A stretch of 64,000 bases of DNA from Photobacterium leiognathi (GCF_030685535.1 NZ_CP131601.1:1054001-1118000), one strand, 5' to 3'; positions 1 to 9,499 are shown, counted from the stretch's first letter. The notes: a model not told the origin generated them from the letters alone. Numbers and translations: made by a program.

Positions 1-206
1 TGCTACAAAAAAAGCCTCATTTAAATGTATGTTTTATGCTCAATCGGAGCTAAAAAGCCTAAGAATTTTTATTGTGAGTATTTGTTGAGCGAATAAAAAT
101 GGTCAGGGGTACGTTTTAGCGTCATAATGGCGACCACTATCGGATGCTTGTCATTTATTCTTGAGTTATCTGATTTACCCTTTGAATATACTGTTAAATC
201 CTATTT

Positions 207-1118
207 GTGCAACTTATGTCTATATTTACCTTGATACAAGCGGGATTGCTTGTTGGTGGTAGTGTTTTTATTGTGATGCTGATTAGAGCATGGCGAAGAA
301 ACCGGAAGCAGGAAGCAGATACACGTATTATTCCCGTCGCCTTGATTGGTGGTTTTGCAAACTTCTGTGACACCCTTGGTGTTGGAAGTTTCGCTATTAT
401 GACAGCAGGTTATAAACAATTTAAGCTTATTGACGATCAGGTACTGCCTGGTACGTTAAATTGCCAAGCCGTTTTAGCGACGGTCGTACAGGCTCTCATA
501 TTTCTTACTGCTGTTAATGTCGACTCTGTTACTTTACTTAGTTTGGTTGTTTCAGCCTGTTTAGGTGCGACGGTCGGTGCGCGATTAGTATCGAACTGGG
601 ATCGCCAGCTTATTCGTATTGTAATGAGTGGTGCCTTGCTAGTGGTGGCAGGCTTAATGCTAGCGGGTCAGTTAAAGCTATTCCCGCTTGGCGGAACCAG
701 TTTAGGCTTAACAGGATGGAAGTTGGCAGTCGGTATTGCAGGTAACTTCTTATTTGGCGCATTAATGACGGTAGGTATTGGTTTATACGCACCATGTATG
801 ACGATGATCTACATGTTGGGTATGAATCCGTTAGCGGCATTCCCTGTGATGATGTGCTCATGTGGCTTCTTAGGTTTCTTCTCGGCAGGTGGTTTCCTTC
901 GCCGTAATAAGATCAATAGCCGAGCTTCTGTTGCTGTAGCAATTACAGGTCCTATTGGGGTGGTGATTGCTGCATATCTAGTGAAATCACTGGATATGAA
1001 GGTATTAGCATGGCTAGTGTGTGGCGTGGTGCTTTACACCTCAATTACTATGTATCGTTCTTGGGCTACTGATAGAAAGCAGCTGAAGAAAATGAATGTC
1101 GAACATAAGACAGCATAA
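207..1118 (+). CDS. TSUP (TauE/SafE) family membrane permease
   Basis: This is a polytopic inner-membrane protein of about 300 residues with many hydrophobic helices and small-residue-rich segments typical of the TauE/SafE (TSUP, DUF81) family. Members export or import sulfur-containing or other small anions, but the substrate cannot be assigned here. A cytosolic basic stretch (RAWRRNRKQ) follows the first helix, and the protein ends in a charged Lys/Arg tail. The start is uncertain: GTG at 207 gives the longest frame, ATG at 216 removes three residues, and neither has a convincing Shine-Dalgarno. It is monocistronic and is followed by a hairpin shared with the convergent lpxH gene. Family call is fairly sure; substrate is unknown. 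Confidence 0.8.
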   Translation: MQLMSIFTLIQAGLLVGGSVFIVMLIRAWRRNRKQEADTRIIPVALIGGFANFCDTLGVGSFAIMTAGYKQFKLIDDQVLPGTLNCQAVLATVVQALIFLTAVNVDSVTLLSLVVSACLGATVGARLVSNWDRQLIRIVMSGALLVVAGLMLAGQLKLFPLGGTSLGLTGWKLAVGIAGNFLFGALMTVGIGLYAPCMTMIYMLGMNPLAAFPVMMCSCGFLGFFSAGGFLRRNKINSRASVAVAITGPIGVVIAAYLVKSLDMKVLAWLVCGVVLYTSITMYRSWATDRKQLKKMNVEHKTA

Positions 1119-1121
1119 AAG

Positions 1122-1150
1122 AAAAGGTACGCTCGATGCGTACCTTTTTT
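1122..1150. terminator. Bidirectional intrinsic terminator between TSUP gene and lpxH
   Basis: An inverted repeat (GGTACGC / GCGTACC around a short loop) is flanked by an A-run on the left and a T-run on the right. It can therefore terminate the TSUP gene on the plus strand and lpxH on the minus strand. Confidence 0.85.
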
Positions 1151-1889
1151 ATTGGGACTGACTTTGCTCAAAAGCGCGTGTTTCTAGTTGATAACCATCA
1201 GGGGTTACCACAAGTACAGAGCCATGTTCGTACCAATCACCCAGCACAATACGTGTCGCTGGTTTATCATCAACGGTGAGTGAGTGAATATCAGGTCGGT
1301 GAGTATGACCATGGATCATTTGATCAACATGGAACTCTTCCATTACACGGACGACTTCACTAGCTGTCACATCCATGATGGATTGGCTTTTCATCTGATT
1401 ATTTTTGCTACTGTTGTTTCTAAATTTCTCACCAATTTGGATACGTTTAGAAAGTGGGATACGGAAAAATAACCATTGAATAAACTTGTTGTGCACTTTC
1501 TTGCGATAACGTTGATACGCTTCATCTTCAATACACAGCGTATCACCGTGTAAGATCAGCGTTGGTTTATCATAAAGATCAACCACCGAGTGCTCAGGTA
1601 ATAGTTGAACCCCTGTTTGCTGACTAAAACGTTTGCCGATCAGAAAATCACGATTACCGTGAACAAAGTAGCAGGGGATGCCCGAATCTGTCAGTGTTTT
1701 AAAAGCCTGTTTGATTTGCTGTAAGAAAGGCGACTCTTCATCATCACCGATCCACATTTCAAACAGATCGCCAAGCACATATAAAGCATCGATATTAGTG
1801 GTGTCTTCTGCCATAAAACGCAGAAAACAATCCGTCATATCAGGGCGGCTAGCACTTAAGTGCAGATCTGAAATAAATAGTGTTGTCAT
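1149..1889 (-). CDS. lpxH: UDP-2,3-diacylglucosamine diphosphatase LpxH
   Basis: LpxH hydrolyses UDP-2,3-diacylglucosamine to lipid X and UMP in lipid A synthesis, as a peripheral membrane metallophosphoesterase. The metallophosphatase motifs are in order: D8-x-H10, GD at 40-41, GNRD near 80, and HGHTH near 195. At 246 residues the length is normal for the family. The start is fixed by the conserved DLH motif only eight residues in. It lies 46 nt downstream of ppiB on the same strand, the same ppiB-lpxH order as in E. coli. What is odd is the leader: a strong intrinsic terminator ends three bases before the ATG and no Shine-Dalgarno is visible next to the start. See the findings. Confidence 0.96.
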   Translation of the reverse strand: MTTLFISDLHLSASRPDMTDCFLRFMAEDTTNIDALYVLGDLFEMWIGDDEESPFLQQIKQAFKTLTDSGIPCYFVHGNRDFLIGKRFSQQTGVQLLPEHSVVDLYDKPTLILHGDTLCIEDEAYQRYRKKVHNKFIQWLFFRIPLSKRIQIGEKFRNNSSKNNQMKSQSIMDVTASEVVRVMEEFHVDQMIHGHTHRPDIHSLTVDDKPATRIVLGDWYEHGSVLVVTPDGYQLETRAFEQSQSQ

Positions 1890-1892
1890 ATG

Positions 1893-1919
1893 AAAAAAGG
1901 GTAGCAGATAGCTACCCTT
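1893..1919 (-). terminator. Intrinsic terminator between ppiB and lpxH
   Basis: On the minus strand a 9-bp stem (AAGGGTAGC / GCTACCCTT) with a 5-nt loop is followed directly by six Us. It lies in the ppiB-lpxH gap and its U-tract ends three nucleotides before the lpxH ATG. It may act as an attenuator rather than a full stop, because I see no room for a separate lpxH promoter downstream of it. Confidence 0.85.
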
Positions 1920-1935
1920 GATAAATTAAGAAGAC

Positions 1936-2430
1936 TTATTCTTCGATTGTTACGCTTTCGATAACAACCTCTTCAACTGGCACATCAGAGTGGTAACCGT
2001 GACGACCAGTTTTCACTGCTTTGATCTTGTTAACAACGTCCATACCTTCAACAACAGCACCGAATACACAGTAGCCCCAGCCACTCATGTTTTCGCCAGT
2101 GAAGTCTAGGAAGTTGTTGTCTTTAACGTTGATGAAGAACTGAGAGCTTGCAGAGTGAGGAGCGTTAGTACGCGCCATTGCAAGTGTACCAGTCTTGTTG
2201 CTAAGACCGTTGTTTGCTTCGTTCTTGATTGGTGCACGTGTTTCTTTTTCTTCCATACCCGGTGCCATGCCACCGCCTTGGATCATGAAACCATCGATAA
2301 CACGGTGGAAAATAGTACCGTTGTAGAAACCATCACGGCAGTATTGAAGGAAGTTTGCACATGTCTCAGGTGCTTGTTCTTCGAATAGGTTAATTTGGAT
2401 GTCACCAAAATTTGTGTGAAGGGTAATCAT
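1936..2430 (-). CDS. ppiB: Peptidyl-prolyl cis-trans isomerase B (cyclophilin)
   Basis: Cytoplasmic cyclophilin that speeds cis-trans isomerisation of Xaa-Pro bonds. The 164-residue frame has no signal peptide, which points to PpiB rather than periplasmic PpiA. Visible cyclophilin motifs are [13 protein letters not shown] (active-site Arg and Phe), then the [17 protein letters not shown] segment and a late [12 protein letters not shown] strand. It is transcribed divergently from cysS across about 200 bp and upstream of lpxH. Confidence 0.96.
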   Translation of the reverse strand: MITLHTNFGDIQINLFEEQAPETCANFLQYCRDGFYNGTIFHRVIDGFMIQGGGMAPGMEEKETRAPIKNEANNGLSNKTGTLAMARTNAPHSASSQFFINVKDNNFLDFTGENMSGWGYCVFGAVVEGMDVVNKIKAVKTGRHGYHSDVPVEEVVIESVTIEE

Positions 2431-2631
2431 GATCTTTTCCTTAATGGAGTATTTTCTTTTAAGAGCCGAATATTAACTTACCATAGCCTGCTCAGACAAA
2501 CATTACCCGATCAATCGATGACTAATTGCTAAAATAGCATTCATCAAAGGATTTTCCTTGCCAACAAAAGGCATAAAAGGTGTAATTACCTTTCTAAATT
2601 TGTACCCCCATAATATGAGTAATGAAGAGAC

Positions 2632-4014
2632 ATGTTAAAGATCTATAACTCGCTCACACGACAGAAAGAGGCATTCACCCCAATCCAGCCTGGTAAAGTA
2701 GGCATGTACGTCTGTGGAGTAACGATCTACGATTTGTGTCACATTGGACACGGTCGTACGTTTGTATCTTTTGACGTGGTTTCTCGTTACCTTCGCTATT
2801 CTGGTTACGATCTTACTTTTGTTCGTAATATCACAGACATTGATGACAAGATCATCAAGCGTGCTGCTGAAAATGGCGAAAGTTGTGAATCATTAACTGA
2901 ACGTTTGATCGGTGAAATGCATGCGGATTTCGATGCATTAGGTATGAAACGTCCAGACGTTGAGCCTCGTGCGACACAGTTTATTGCAGAAATTATCGCA
3001 CTTTGTGAGCGCCTAATTGAGCGTGGTTTTGCTTATGTTGCATCAAATGGCGATGTGATGTTTGAAGTGAGTAAGTTTGAAGATTACGGTCGTCTATCTA
3101 AGCAAGATCTTGATCAACTTCAAGCTGGCGCACGTGTTGATATCGAAACGGCGAAGCGTAGCCCACTAGACTTCGTACTATGGAAAATGTCTAAGCCAGG
3201 TGAACCTACATGGGAATCACCATGGGGTCCAGGTCGTCCAGGTTGGCACATTGAATGTTCAGCAATGAACTCTGCAATCTTAGGCGAGCACTTTGATATT
3301 CACGGTGGCGGCTCAGATCTTCAATTCCCGCACCATGAAAATGAAATCGCACAATCTTGCTGTGCGCACGATACTCAGTATGTAAATACTTGGATGCACA
3401 GTGGCATGGTAATGGTTGATCGCGAGAAGATGTCTAAGTCATTAGGTAACTTCTTCACGATTCGTGATGTATTAAACCACTATGATCCTGAAACTGTACG
3501 TTACTTCCTAATGTCTGGTCACTACCGTAGCCAGCTAAACTACAGCGAAGAGAACTTGAAACAAGCACGTTCTGCACTAGAGCGTCTATACACATCACTT
3601 CGTGGTCTTGATACGTCTGTTGAAGCGGCTGGTGGTGAAGAGTTTGTTGCTCGTTTTAAAGAAGCAATGGATGATGATTTCAACACACCTGAAGCTTACT
3701 CTGTGCTATTTGATATGGCGCGTGAGATCAACCGCCTGAAAGCTGACGACGTAGCGGCGGCATCGGTATTAGGTGCACGTATGCGTGAGCTTGCTGATGT
3801 GCTAGGTCTTCTATCTCAAGAGCCTGAAACTTTCCTACAAGGTGGTGCAGGTGAAGATGATGATGTGGCAGAAATTGAAGCATTGATCCAACAACGTCTT
3901 GATGCGCGTGCAGCAAAAGACTGGGCAGCAGCGGATGAAGCGCGTGATAAGCTAATGGCAATGGGTATCATCTTAGAAGATGGTGCACAGGGCACAACAT
4001 GGCGTCGTAAGTAA
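2632..4014 (+). CDS. cysS: Cysteinyl-tRNA synthetase
   Basis: Class I aminoacyl-tRNA synthetase that charges tRNA-Cys. The 460-residue length is standard. The zinc ligand Cys in YVCGVT is near residue 28, the HIGH-type signature (HIGHGRT) is near residue 39, the zinc-binding GWHIECSAM segment is near 205, and the KMSKS loop (EKMSKSLGN) is near 268. The C-terminal third is the helical DALR-type domain. It is divergent from ppiB and followed by a shared terminator. Confidence 0.98.
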   Translation: MLKIYNSLTRQKEAFTPIQPGKVGMYVCGVTIYDLCHIGHGRTFVSFDVVSRYLRYSGYDLTFVRNITDIDDKIIKRAAENGESCESLTERLIGEMHADFDALGMKRPDVEPRATQFIAEIIALCERLIERGFAYVASNGDVMFEVSKFEDYGRLSKQDLDQLQAGARVDIETAKRSPLDFVLWKMSKPGEPTWESPWGPGRPGWHIECSAMNSAILGEHFDIHGGGSDLQFPHHENEIAQSCCAHDTQYVNTWMHSGMVMVDREKMSKSLGNFFTIRDVLNHYDPETVRYFLMSGHYRSQLNYSEENLKQARSALERLYTSLRGLDTSVEAAGGEEFVARFKEAMDDDFNTPEAYSVLFDMAREINRLKADDVAAASVLGARMRELADVLGLLSQEPETFLQGGAGEDDDVAEIEALIQQRLDARAAKDWAAADEARDKLMAMGIILEDGAQGTTWRRK

Positions 4015-4027
4015 TTACAGCGATTAA

Positions 4028-4058
4028 TAAAAAACCGAGCGAGATGCTCGGTTTTTTT
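4028..4058. terminator. Bidirectional intrinsic terminator after cysS
   Basis: The stem ACCGAGC / GCTCGGT is flanked by A- and T-runs between the convergent cysS and the MscS-type gene, so it can serve both strands. Confidence 0.88.
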
Positions 4059-4069
4059 ATATCTGAAAT

Positions 4070-4951
4070 TTATGCGCTCTTTAGTGCAATCGTTGGTGGC
4101 TTAATGCCATTACGCGCAAACTCTTCCATTACACGCAAAGTAATGTCGGTTTCAAATAGCTTTTCATACTTAGTATCAACCACATAGGCCTTACAGGTCA
4201 GCATGATAGCTAAATAGTTATCCGTAATAGTTTGCTTCACCAATACTGTTACAGGCTTTGGTAAGTGAATGTAACGGCTTGATGATGCGGCTTCTTGGAT
4301 CAAATCACGAGCAAGGCGAATGTCTTGATCCATGCTGATGTAAAACGGTATTACTACCTGCATATCTAACGCACCATAGTTACCACTCACCGTCACTTCA
4401 CTTAAGAATTTGTTGTTCGGGATAGTGATAATATCATCGGTCAGTGTGCGCATACGTACGGAACGTAAACCGATCGTAATAATGTCACCATAGTTACCTT
4501 CAAAGGTCACGCGATCACCGACTTGGAACGGACGGTCAATCATTACTGTTAAACCTGCAATGAATGAGGCGGCCAAGTCTTTTAAGGCGAAACCTACCGA
4601 TACCGCAATCGTACCGCCAATTAGCGCGAGAATACGATCATCGACACGGAAACTCATCATAAATACGGCGATACCTGTCGACATATAAATGAAGAATTGG
4701 AAGAAAGATTGCAGCTTTTGTAGCAGCATTCGACGTTGAGCAAACTGGCTACTAATACCGTCTACCACCGATTGGATAAAACGTAAAAATAGCCATGCAG
4801 CACTAACAGTTAAGACTGAAAATAATACGCCACTCCAACGGATCAAGCTTGCAAACTGTTGAAAGCTTTCGATGTTTGGCATGTCATCGGCAAATACTGC
4901 TGGAGAAAAACTAAGCAGTAGTACACTGAATAAAAACAATAAACGCTTCAT
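4070..4951 (-). CDS. Small MscS-family mechanosensitive channel
   Basis: A 293-residue protein of the MscS family. A likely signal peptide (first ~21 residues, ending VFA) is followed by membrane helices. The pore-lining/beta-domain region shows the family pattern (ALIGGTIAVSVGFALKDLAASFIAG, then DRPFQVGDRV and the RSVRMRTLTDD..IPN strand), and an alpha/beta C-terminal part completes it. MscS proteins release solutes on hypo-osmotic shock. Its start codon lies immediately next to the stop codon of the 785-residue gene upstream, with no intergenic bases. That implies translational coupling and a shared function. The family call is sure; a physical complex with the neighbour is inference. Confidence 0.9.
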   Translation of the reverse strand: MKRLLFLFSVLLLSFSPAVFADDMPNIESFQQFASLIRWSGVLFSVLTVSAAWLFLRFIQSVVDGISSQFAQRRMLLQKLQSFFQFFIYMSTGIAVFMMSFRVDDRILALIGGTIAVSVGFALKDLAASFIAGLTVMIDRPFQVGDRVTFEGNYGDIITIGLRSVRMRTLTDDIITIPNNKFLSEVTVSGNYGALDMQVVIPFYISMDQDIRLARDLIQEAASSSRYIHLPKPVTVLVKQTITDNYLAIMLTCKAYVVDTKYEKLFETDITLRVMEEFARNGIKPPTIALKSA

Positions 4952-7309
4952 TTATTTCACCAATAAGTGCTGACGGTGGAGGACATTAGTAATATGACGG
5001 AACCAGTGATCAGACACTTTTGCCTTATCATCAGACCATTCAATAAAACCACGGCTTTGGAAATAACGCAGGGTACCGATCACTTCAGAAATACTCAGCT
5101 GGGTACACTCTGATAGCTCTTTAGGTGAAGCGACTTCCAATTGAACGATAGAGCGTAATACCGCCAACATTGGTTTTGGCATTTGCTCCAGATCGTCAGA
5201 TTGTGGTGCTTTAAATAAACGTACCAGCACTTTGTTTGTTTCTTTATCGCGTTGAAGTGAGAAACGGAAAAAGCGCACTGCAACCGTTGGGTTACCGTCA
5301 GAGTAGTCCCATAAAATACGGAAGAAGCCACGTTGTGCGCGCTCTTCTTCGGTAATATCATCTTCATCCCACTGGCGAGGCAGCACTAAGCCTTCAAAAC
5401 TAATGGCGTATTCACCTTCTGATGAAATACGTGTTTTTAGAAGATCTCCGATTTGTTGTTCGCTCCAGCGTGGCATAAATGTGACTAAATCAAACAATAA
5501 ACGCTCGCCACGGGCACGATCGACAAAACGCCAGCATGATTTTTCAATCGCAAATAGTGCGCGGTGGCTCTTTCGACTACGACGCATTAAATCAGTGATC
5601 TTCATTAAATCGTTCAAGCCACCCACTTTCGGGGTCACTAAGCGTTGGGCGTTATCAATGGCGAATAAATACGTTTCTTCACTACTACGTAAGAAATCGA
5701 GGATCGTTGCTTCATCACTGTTTGCGGCTAAGCCAAGTTCAGTGGCTAATTGTTGCAATAGCTCTGAATAGCCATCGTATGGACAGTTAATGTAAATCGG
5801 TGTTGCGTTCTTTACTTTATGTAATAAGCGGCGAAGTAGGGTTGTTGTACCTACGCCACGTTCACCTGATACCACACAAACCGCAGGCTTATCCGTTAAT
5901 AAGTAACCTGATAGTTGCTTAATTTCATCAAGGGCATAGTCTTCAATAATCGGGCTATCATCACTACCTGGGATAACATAATCGTACGTAGCAGCACCTT
6001 TAATACGTACCATGTTTAACTGTTCACGCGCCGTTTCTGTTTGCTTGGCAACTTCAATACGGAATAAGTACGCTAAGGCATGACGGAAGAAAATGTACTT
6101 AGATAAATTCGCCACCAATGTGTGTTGGAAACGGCGTAATGTTAGCCATGCTGCACCTAGTGCTGTCGCTGGGATAGATAGTAAGAATTTATTTTTATGA
6201 TTAACCGCCCACTTAATGGAGATAGGCATGTGTGGGGCATCTTCAAGACGCTTGAACACAATGTGTCGCCAACGGCGAAGTGTCACTAACGTTAGTAAAA
6301 TAAAGCCAAAGAAAATTACTGACCAAATCCATGCGTAAATCGTACCTTGACCTAATGTACGCGCAGAGATCTGCAAAATTACGCCTGCTGCAATAAAGCC
6401 CCATACGTATTGACGAATGGTGGATAGGCGTAGCGCGACTACTTCGGCATCACTGTTATTGATACTGTTACGACGTGCGAACTCAAGAATAAAGCGAACA
6501 GCAATTGAGCCACCTAGGATCCACCAAGTGAAGATCTCTAAGTAAATTAAGTGATGCAAGCTCGGTAATTGAGAAACAATGCGTAGCGATAACGTGATTG
6601 CAATTAACCAACCAATCGGACGATGTGCACGGCTGATATACCAAATAGCACGGAAAATCAGATTAGGATGTGGATTGTTTTCTAATTGTGTTTCGCGGAA
6701 ATGTTCAATTAAACGTGCACTGTTACGCTGCCACCAGAATAGCAGGAATAAAATACCGCAAACTTTTAGTGCCACCATTAACACAGGGACAGGCGAGATC
6801 CACATATCTTGTAGTAACCCTTGGAAACTACGTAGTTGGTATAGCGCCATATACCGCAAGTTAAGTGCAGTAATAGACAGCTCTAATTTGAACTGCTGGA
6901 CACCAAATGGACCAAAACCTGTTATTTTGTCTTGAATGGCTGATGAGCTTAGATCAAGTAAACGTTCTTTATCTTGGCTAATACTGAGCAGTGAGCTGTA
7001 AACAGAAGACAGCTTCTTCCATGCTTGTTCTTTATCATCACTTTTATGATAAGCCGTCAATGCTGCTGCAAGTAATTTACGGTGCTGCGCCTGTTGTGAC
7101 AGGGTTTTTGATAGCAGTGAATTAACTTTTCGAACATCATTTTTAGTAAATAAATGCTGATCGGGCAGCGCATCAATCGCGGTATGAATTTTCGTCGCAG
7201 CTGGCGTTAATTCCGGCTGATTATTATCAAAAAGCGTTAAGCTGGCTGAAGCTGGCGTACTGAAGAACAGTATCAAGCTACAGAGTAATGAATATATGGT
7301 TAATCGCAT
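4952..7309 (-). CDS. Large membrane protein with degenerate P-loop NTPase domain, partner of MscS gene
   Basis: 785 residues that I cannot assign to a named family. A signal peptide (first ~22 residues, ending ASA) is followed by a helical, charged periplasmic-looking part to about residue 165. Roughly five hydrophobic segments follow (~170-390). The large cytoplasmic part starts near residue 430 and resembles a STAND/Orc1-Cdc6-like ATPase. Its Walker A position reads GERGVGTTT, with Thr where the catalytic Lys belongs, and its Walker B-like strand reads YLFAIDN, with Asn in place of Glu. The last ~70 residues look like a winged helix (STAND-type arrangement). The gene directly abuts the MscS-type gene downstream. 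I infer a sensor or gate regulator for the channel; nothing in the sequence proves it. Confidence 0.75.
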   Translation of the reverse strand: MRLTIYSLLCSLILFFSTPASASLTLFDNNQPELTPAATKIHTAIDALPDQHLFTKNDVRKVNSLLSKTLSQQAQHRKLLAAALTAYHKSDDKEQAWKKLSSVYSSLLSISQDKERLLDLSSSAIQDKITGFGPFGVQQFKLELSITALNLRYMALYQLRSFQGLLQDMWISPVPVLMVALKVCGILFLLFWWQRNSARLIEHFRETQLENNPHPNLIFRAIWYISRAHRPIGWLIAITLSLRIVSQLPSLHHLIYLEIFTWWILGGSIAVRFILEFARRNSINNSDAEVVALRLSTIRQYVWGFIAAGVILQISARTLGQGTIYAWIWSVIFFGFILLTLVTLRRWRHIVFKRLEDAPHMPISIKWAVNHKNKFLLSIPATALGAAWLTLRRFQHTLVANLSKYIFFRHALAYLFRIEVAKQTETAREQLNMVRIKGAATYDYVIPGSDDSPIIEDYALDEIKQLSGYLLTDKPAVCVVSGERGVGTTTLLRRLLHKVKNATPIYINCPYDGYSELLQQLATELGLAANSDEATILDFLRSSEETYLFAIDNAQRLVTPKVGGLNDLMKITDLMRRSRKSHRALFAIEKSCWRFVDRARGERLLFDLVTFMPRWSEQQIGDLLKTRISSEGEYAISFEGLVLPRQWDEDDITEEERAQRGFFRILWDYSDGNPTVAVRFFRFSLQRDKETNKVLVRLFKAPQSDDLEQMPKPMLAVLRSIVQLEVASPKELSECTQLSISEVIGTLRYFQSRGFIEWSDDKAKVSDHWFRHITNVLHRQHLLVK

Positions 7310-7458
7310 TAATCTTTACTATTTCCCAAATGATGAAGATAAATGTAGACCATATAAGACTATGATCTGATTGATGTTATAAAAACAAGGTTCAGATCAC
7401 GTCTTATAGATCAAATGGTTAATGTGAAAGCCATTAGATATGGCTAGTGACAATAAAA

Positions 7459-8277
7459 CTAAATTTGCTCCGGTAACTGTGTACCGCATTTCTTACAGTA
7501 ATCGGCATCCAGTTCATGTCCGCTGGTAGCACAGTTTGGGCAGCGCCTTAAGTTACGCGTCGTTTTCATTTCTTGGTTAATTTCAGCGGTTAAAATACGC
7601 GTAGGTACTGCCAAGATGGAGTAACCAAGCAACATGGTGAGTGAGGCGAGTGCTTTACCCATAACGGTTTGCGGCACGATATCGCCATAACCGACTGTCG
7701 TAATGGTGACAATTGCCCAATAAATACTTTTTGGGATACTGGTAAAGCCATTTTCAGGACCTTCAATTAAGAACATCAAAGAGCCAAATACTGTAACCAG
7801 AATTAATACCGAGCTAAAGAAAACAAATATCTTGCGTTGAGCATGACGTAATGAACGCAAAAGGATATTGGAATCTTGTAAGAATCGCGCCAGTTTTAGA
7901 ACACGGAAAATACGTAGTACACGGATCAAACGAACAATTAATAAGTAGTTTGAACCAGGAATAAAGAATGAAATATAAGCCGGGACAATAGCAATTAAGT
8001 CAATAATGCCATAGAAACTACGGGCGTAAGCAAGCGGTCTTGGCGAACAATATAGACGTAAAACATATTCAATTGTAAACAGAATCGTAAAGAACCATTC
8101 TGCCCCGAGTAAGGCGGTCGAGAATTTTGACTCGATACTTGAGACTGATGAAATGATCAGAATGAGTTCAGAGCTGATGATGGCAATGATTAAGCCAATA
8201 TCGAATAGTTGTCCAGCACGAGTCGAAGTGCCAAAAATGATTTGGTAAAGGCGTTGTCTTGGTGTCAGTTTAATCAT
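7459..8277 (-). CDS. Voltage-gated-type potassium channel with C-terminal zinc ribbon
   Basis: A 272-residue ion channel with a six-helix voltage-gated layout. The S4-like helix carries regularly spaced arginines (RLIRVLRIFRVLKLARF), and the pore has the canonical K+ selectivity filter TTVGYGD near residue 195. Past the last helix the tail carries two CxxC pairs (CPNC ... CKKC), a rubredoxin-like zinc ribbon ending the protein. The family is K+ channel/ion transporter; the role of the ribbon is unknown. It stands alone, about 150 bp from the large NTPase-like gene on the same strand. Confidence 0.88.
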   Translation of the reverse strand: MIKLTPRQRLYQIIFGTSTRAGQLFDIGLIIAIISSELILIISSVSSIESKFSTALLGAEWFFTILFTIEYVLRLYCSPRPLAYARSFYGIIDLIAIVPAYISFFIPGSNYLLIVRLIRVLRIFRVLKLARFLQDSNILLRSLRHAQRKIFVFFSSVLILVTVFGSLMFLIEGPENGFTSIPKSIYWAIVTITTVGYGDIVPQTVMGKALASLTMLLGYSILAVPTRILTAEINQEMKTTRNLRRCPNCATSGHELDADYCKKCGTQLPEQI

Positions 8278-8409
8278 AATAGGGAGTCGGTTGATGAAAT
8301 ACTTAAGCCAATGTCTTTTTATTTTGTATGGCGTATTAAACAGCAGGCTAGTATAGCAAAATTAGATAGGACTATATGAGTAAATGACGTTGAGAAAGGC
8401 TGAGAAATG

Positions 8410-8437
8410 AAAAGTCCCGGAAATTCCGAGACTTTAT
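8410..8437 (-). terminator. Intrinsic terminator of the MarC-family gene
   Basis: On the minus strand a stem AAGTC.CGG / CCG.GACTT (one G-U pair) with an AAUUU loop is followed by a U-rich stretch, about 50 bp past the MarC-family stop codon. Confidence 0.75.
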
Positions 8438-8482
8438 CTTTAATTATTAACTTTTTTTAGTGATGTAATGGTGCGATTAAGC

Positions 8483-9121
8483 TTATACCAAGCCAGGTAA
8501 CATCACTTTCAAGCCGTTAATGATAAATTCGATACCTAGAGCAGCAAGGATCAAACCCATAATACGCGTGATCACGTTAATGCCTGTTTGACCAAGGAAA
8601 CGTACAATCAGAGGTGCTGAGCGGAACAGTAACCAACAGCCAAAAGCAAACACAACAATAGTAATAGCGATACCAATTGTCGACGTCATACCTGGGTATT
8701 TTGAACCGTAAACAATCGTTGAACTGATAGCACCAGGTCCAGCCATTAACGGCATTGCAAGTGGCACTACACCAACTTGTTCACGGATCGCAGATTCTGA
8801 TTTCTCTTCTTTATTCTGTTTCACCTCACCAATCTTACCGCTCATCATCGAAAAGGCGATGCTAAGCAGTAGCAAACCACCAGCTACGCGGAAAGAGTCT
8901 ATAGAAATACTAAATAAATCCAGCAAGTGCTGACCAGCAATCAAGGCGACGACCAAAATAATGGCGACAGCAACGTTGGTGGTAAGGGCGGTTTTATTTC
9001 GCTCTTCAGGTGTCATAGATCCTGTTAATGAAACAAAAACAGGCATGATCCCAACTGGGTTAACGGTCGCAAAAAGACCGACCAAAAAATGTAAAAATAT
9101 TCCTATTTCAATGGCTTGCAT
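8483..9121 (-). CDS. ychE: MarC-family integral membrane protein (YchE-like)
   Basis: A 212-residue inner-membrane protein with about six hydrophobic helices and the MarC/UPF0056 signatures (LFATVNPVGIMPVF near the N-terminus; VPLAMPLMAGPGAISS in the middle). The function of the family is unsettled; an early link to multiple antibiotic resistance was not upheld. It is divergent from adhE, the same neighbourhood as ychE-adhE in E. coli, which supports orthology with YchE. I chose the ATG at 9121. Confidence 0.88.
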   Translation of the reverse strand: MQAIEIGIFLHFLVGLFATVNPVGIMPVFVSLTGSMTPEERNKTALTTNVAVAIILVVALIAGQHLLDLFSISIDSFRVAGGLLLLSIAFSMMSGKIGEVKQNKEEKSESAIREQVGVVPLAMPLMAGPGAISSTIVYGSKYPGMTSTIGIAITIVVFAFGCWLLFRSAPLIVRFLGQTGINVITRIMGLILAALGIEFIINGLKVMLPGLV

Positions 9122-9483
9122 GATTTTCTCTGTTGTTTGGCGCTAAGTGTAAGTCGTTAGAGATGTGTGAATGAATACACTTGATCTCTGCGTTAAATGG
9201 CCTCGTATATAAGGCATAGTTAATGGTTTCATCTTCAATCTGTAGTTAATTAGGCTTTGTGCTTTTAGGTAGTTAGCACAAATAAATACAAAGATTGCAT
9301 ATAGTTGATATTTTAATCTAAAACGTTTGCGTTAACTATAAATGAAGTGTTGATATTTATAAAAAAATAGGATTATTACTTCGGTTTGTTAATATTCTTT
9401 CATTCTTCAAAATATCTACTACTCTGGTTGATCAAGTTGCTTATCTATTAATGATTCAATATTGACCAATTGTCATATAAAAA

Positions 9484-9499
9484 GGTGATAACTATCACA
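9484..9499. promoter_or_regulatory. Predicted CRP-binding site upstream of adhE
   Basis: The sequence GGTGA-TAACTA-TCACA matches the CRP consensus TGTGA-N6-TCACA at 9 of 10 fixed positions and lies within a perfect 14-bp palindrome. It is about 340 bp upstream of the adhE start. Confidence 0.65.
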
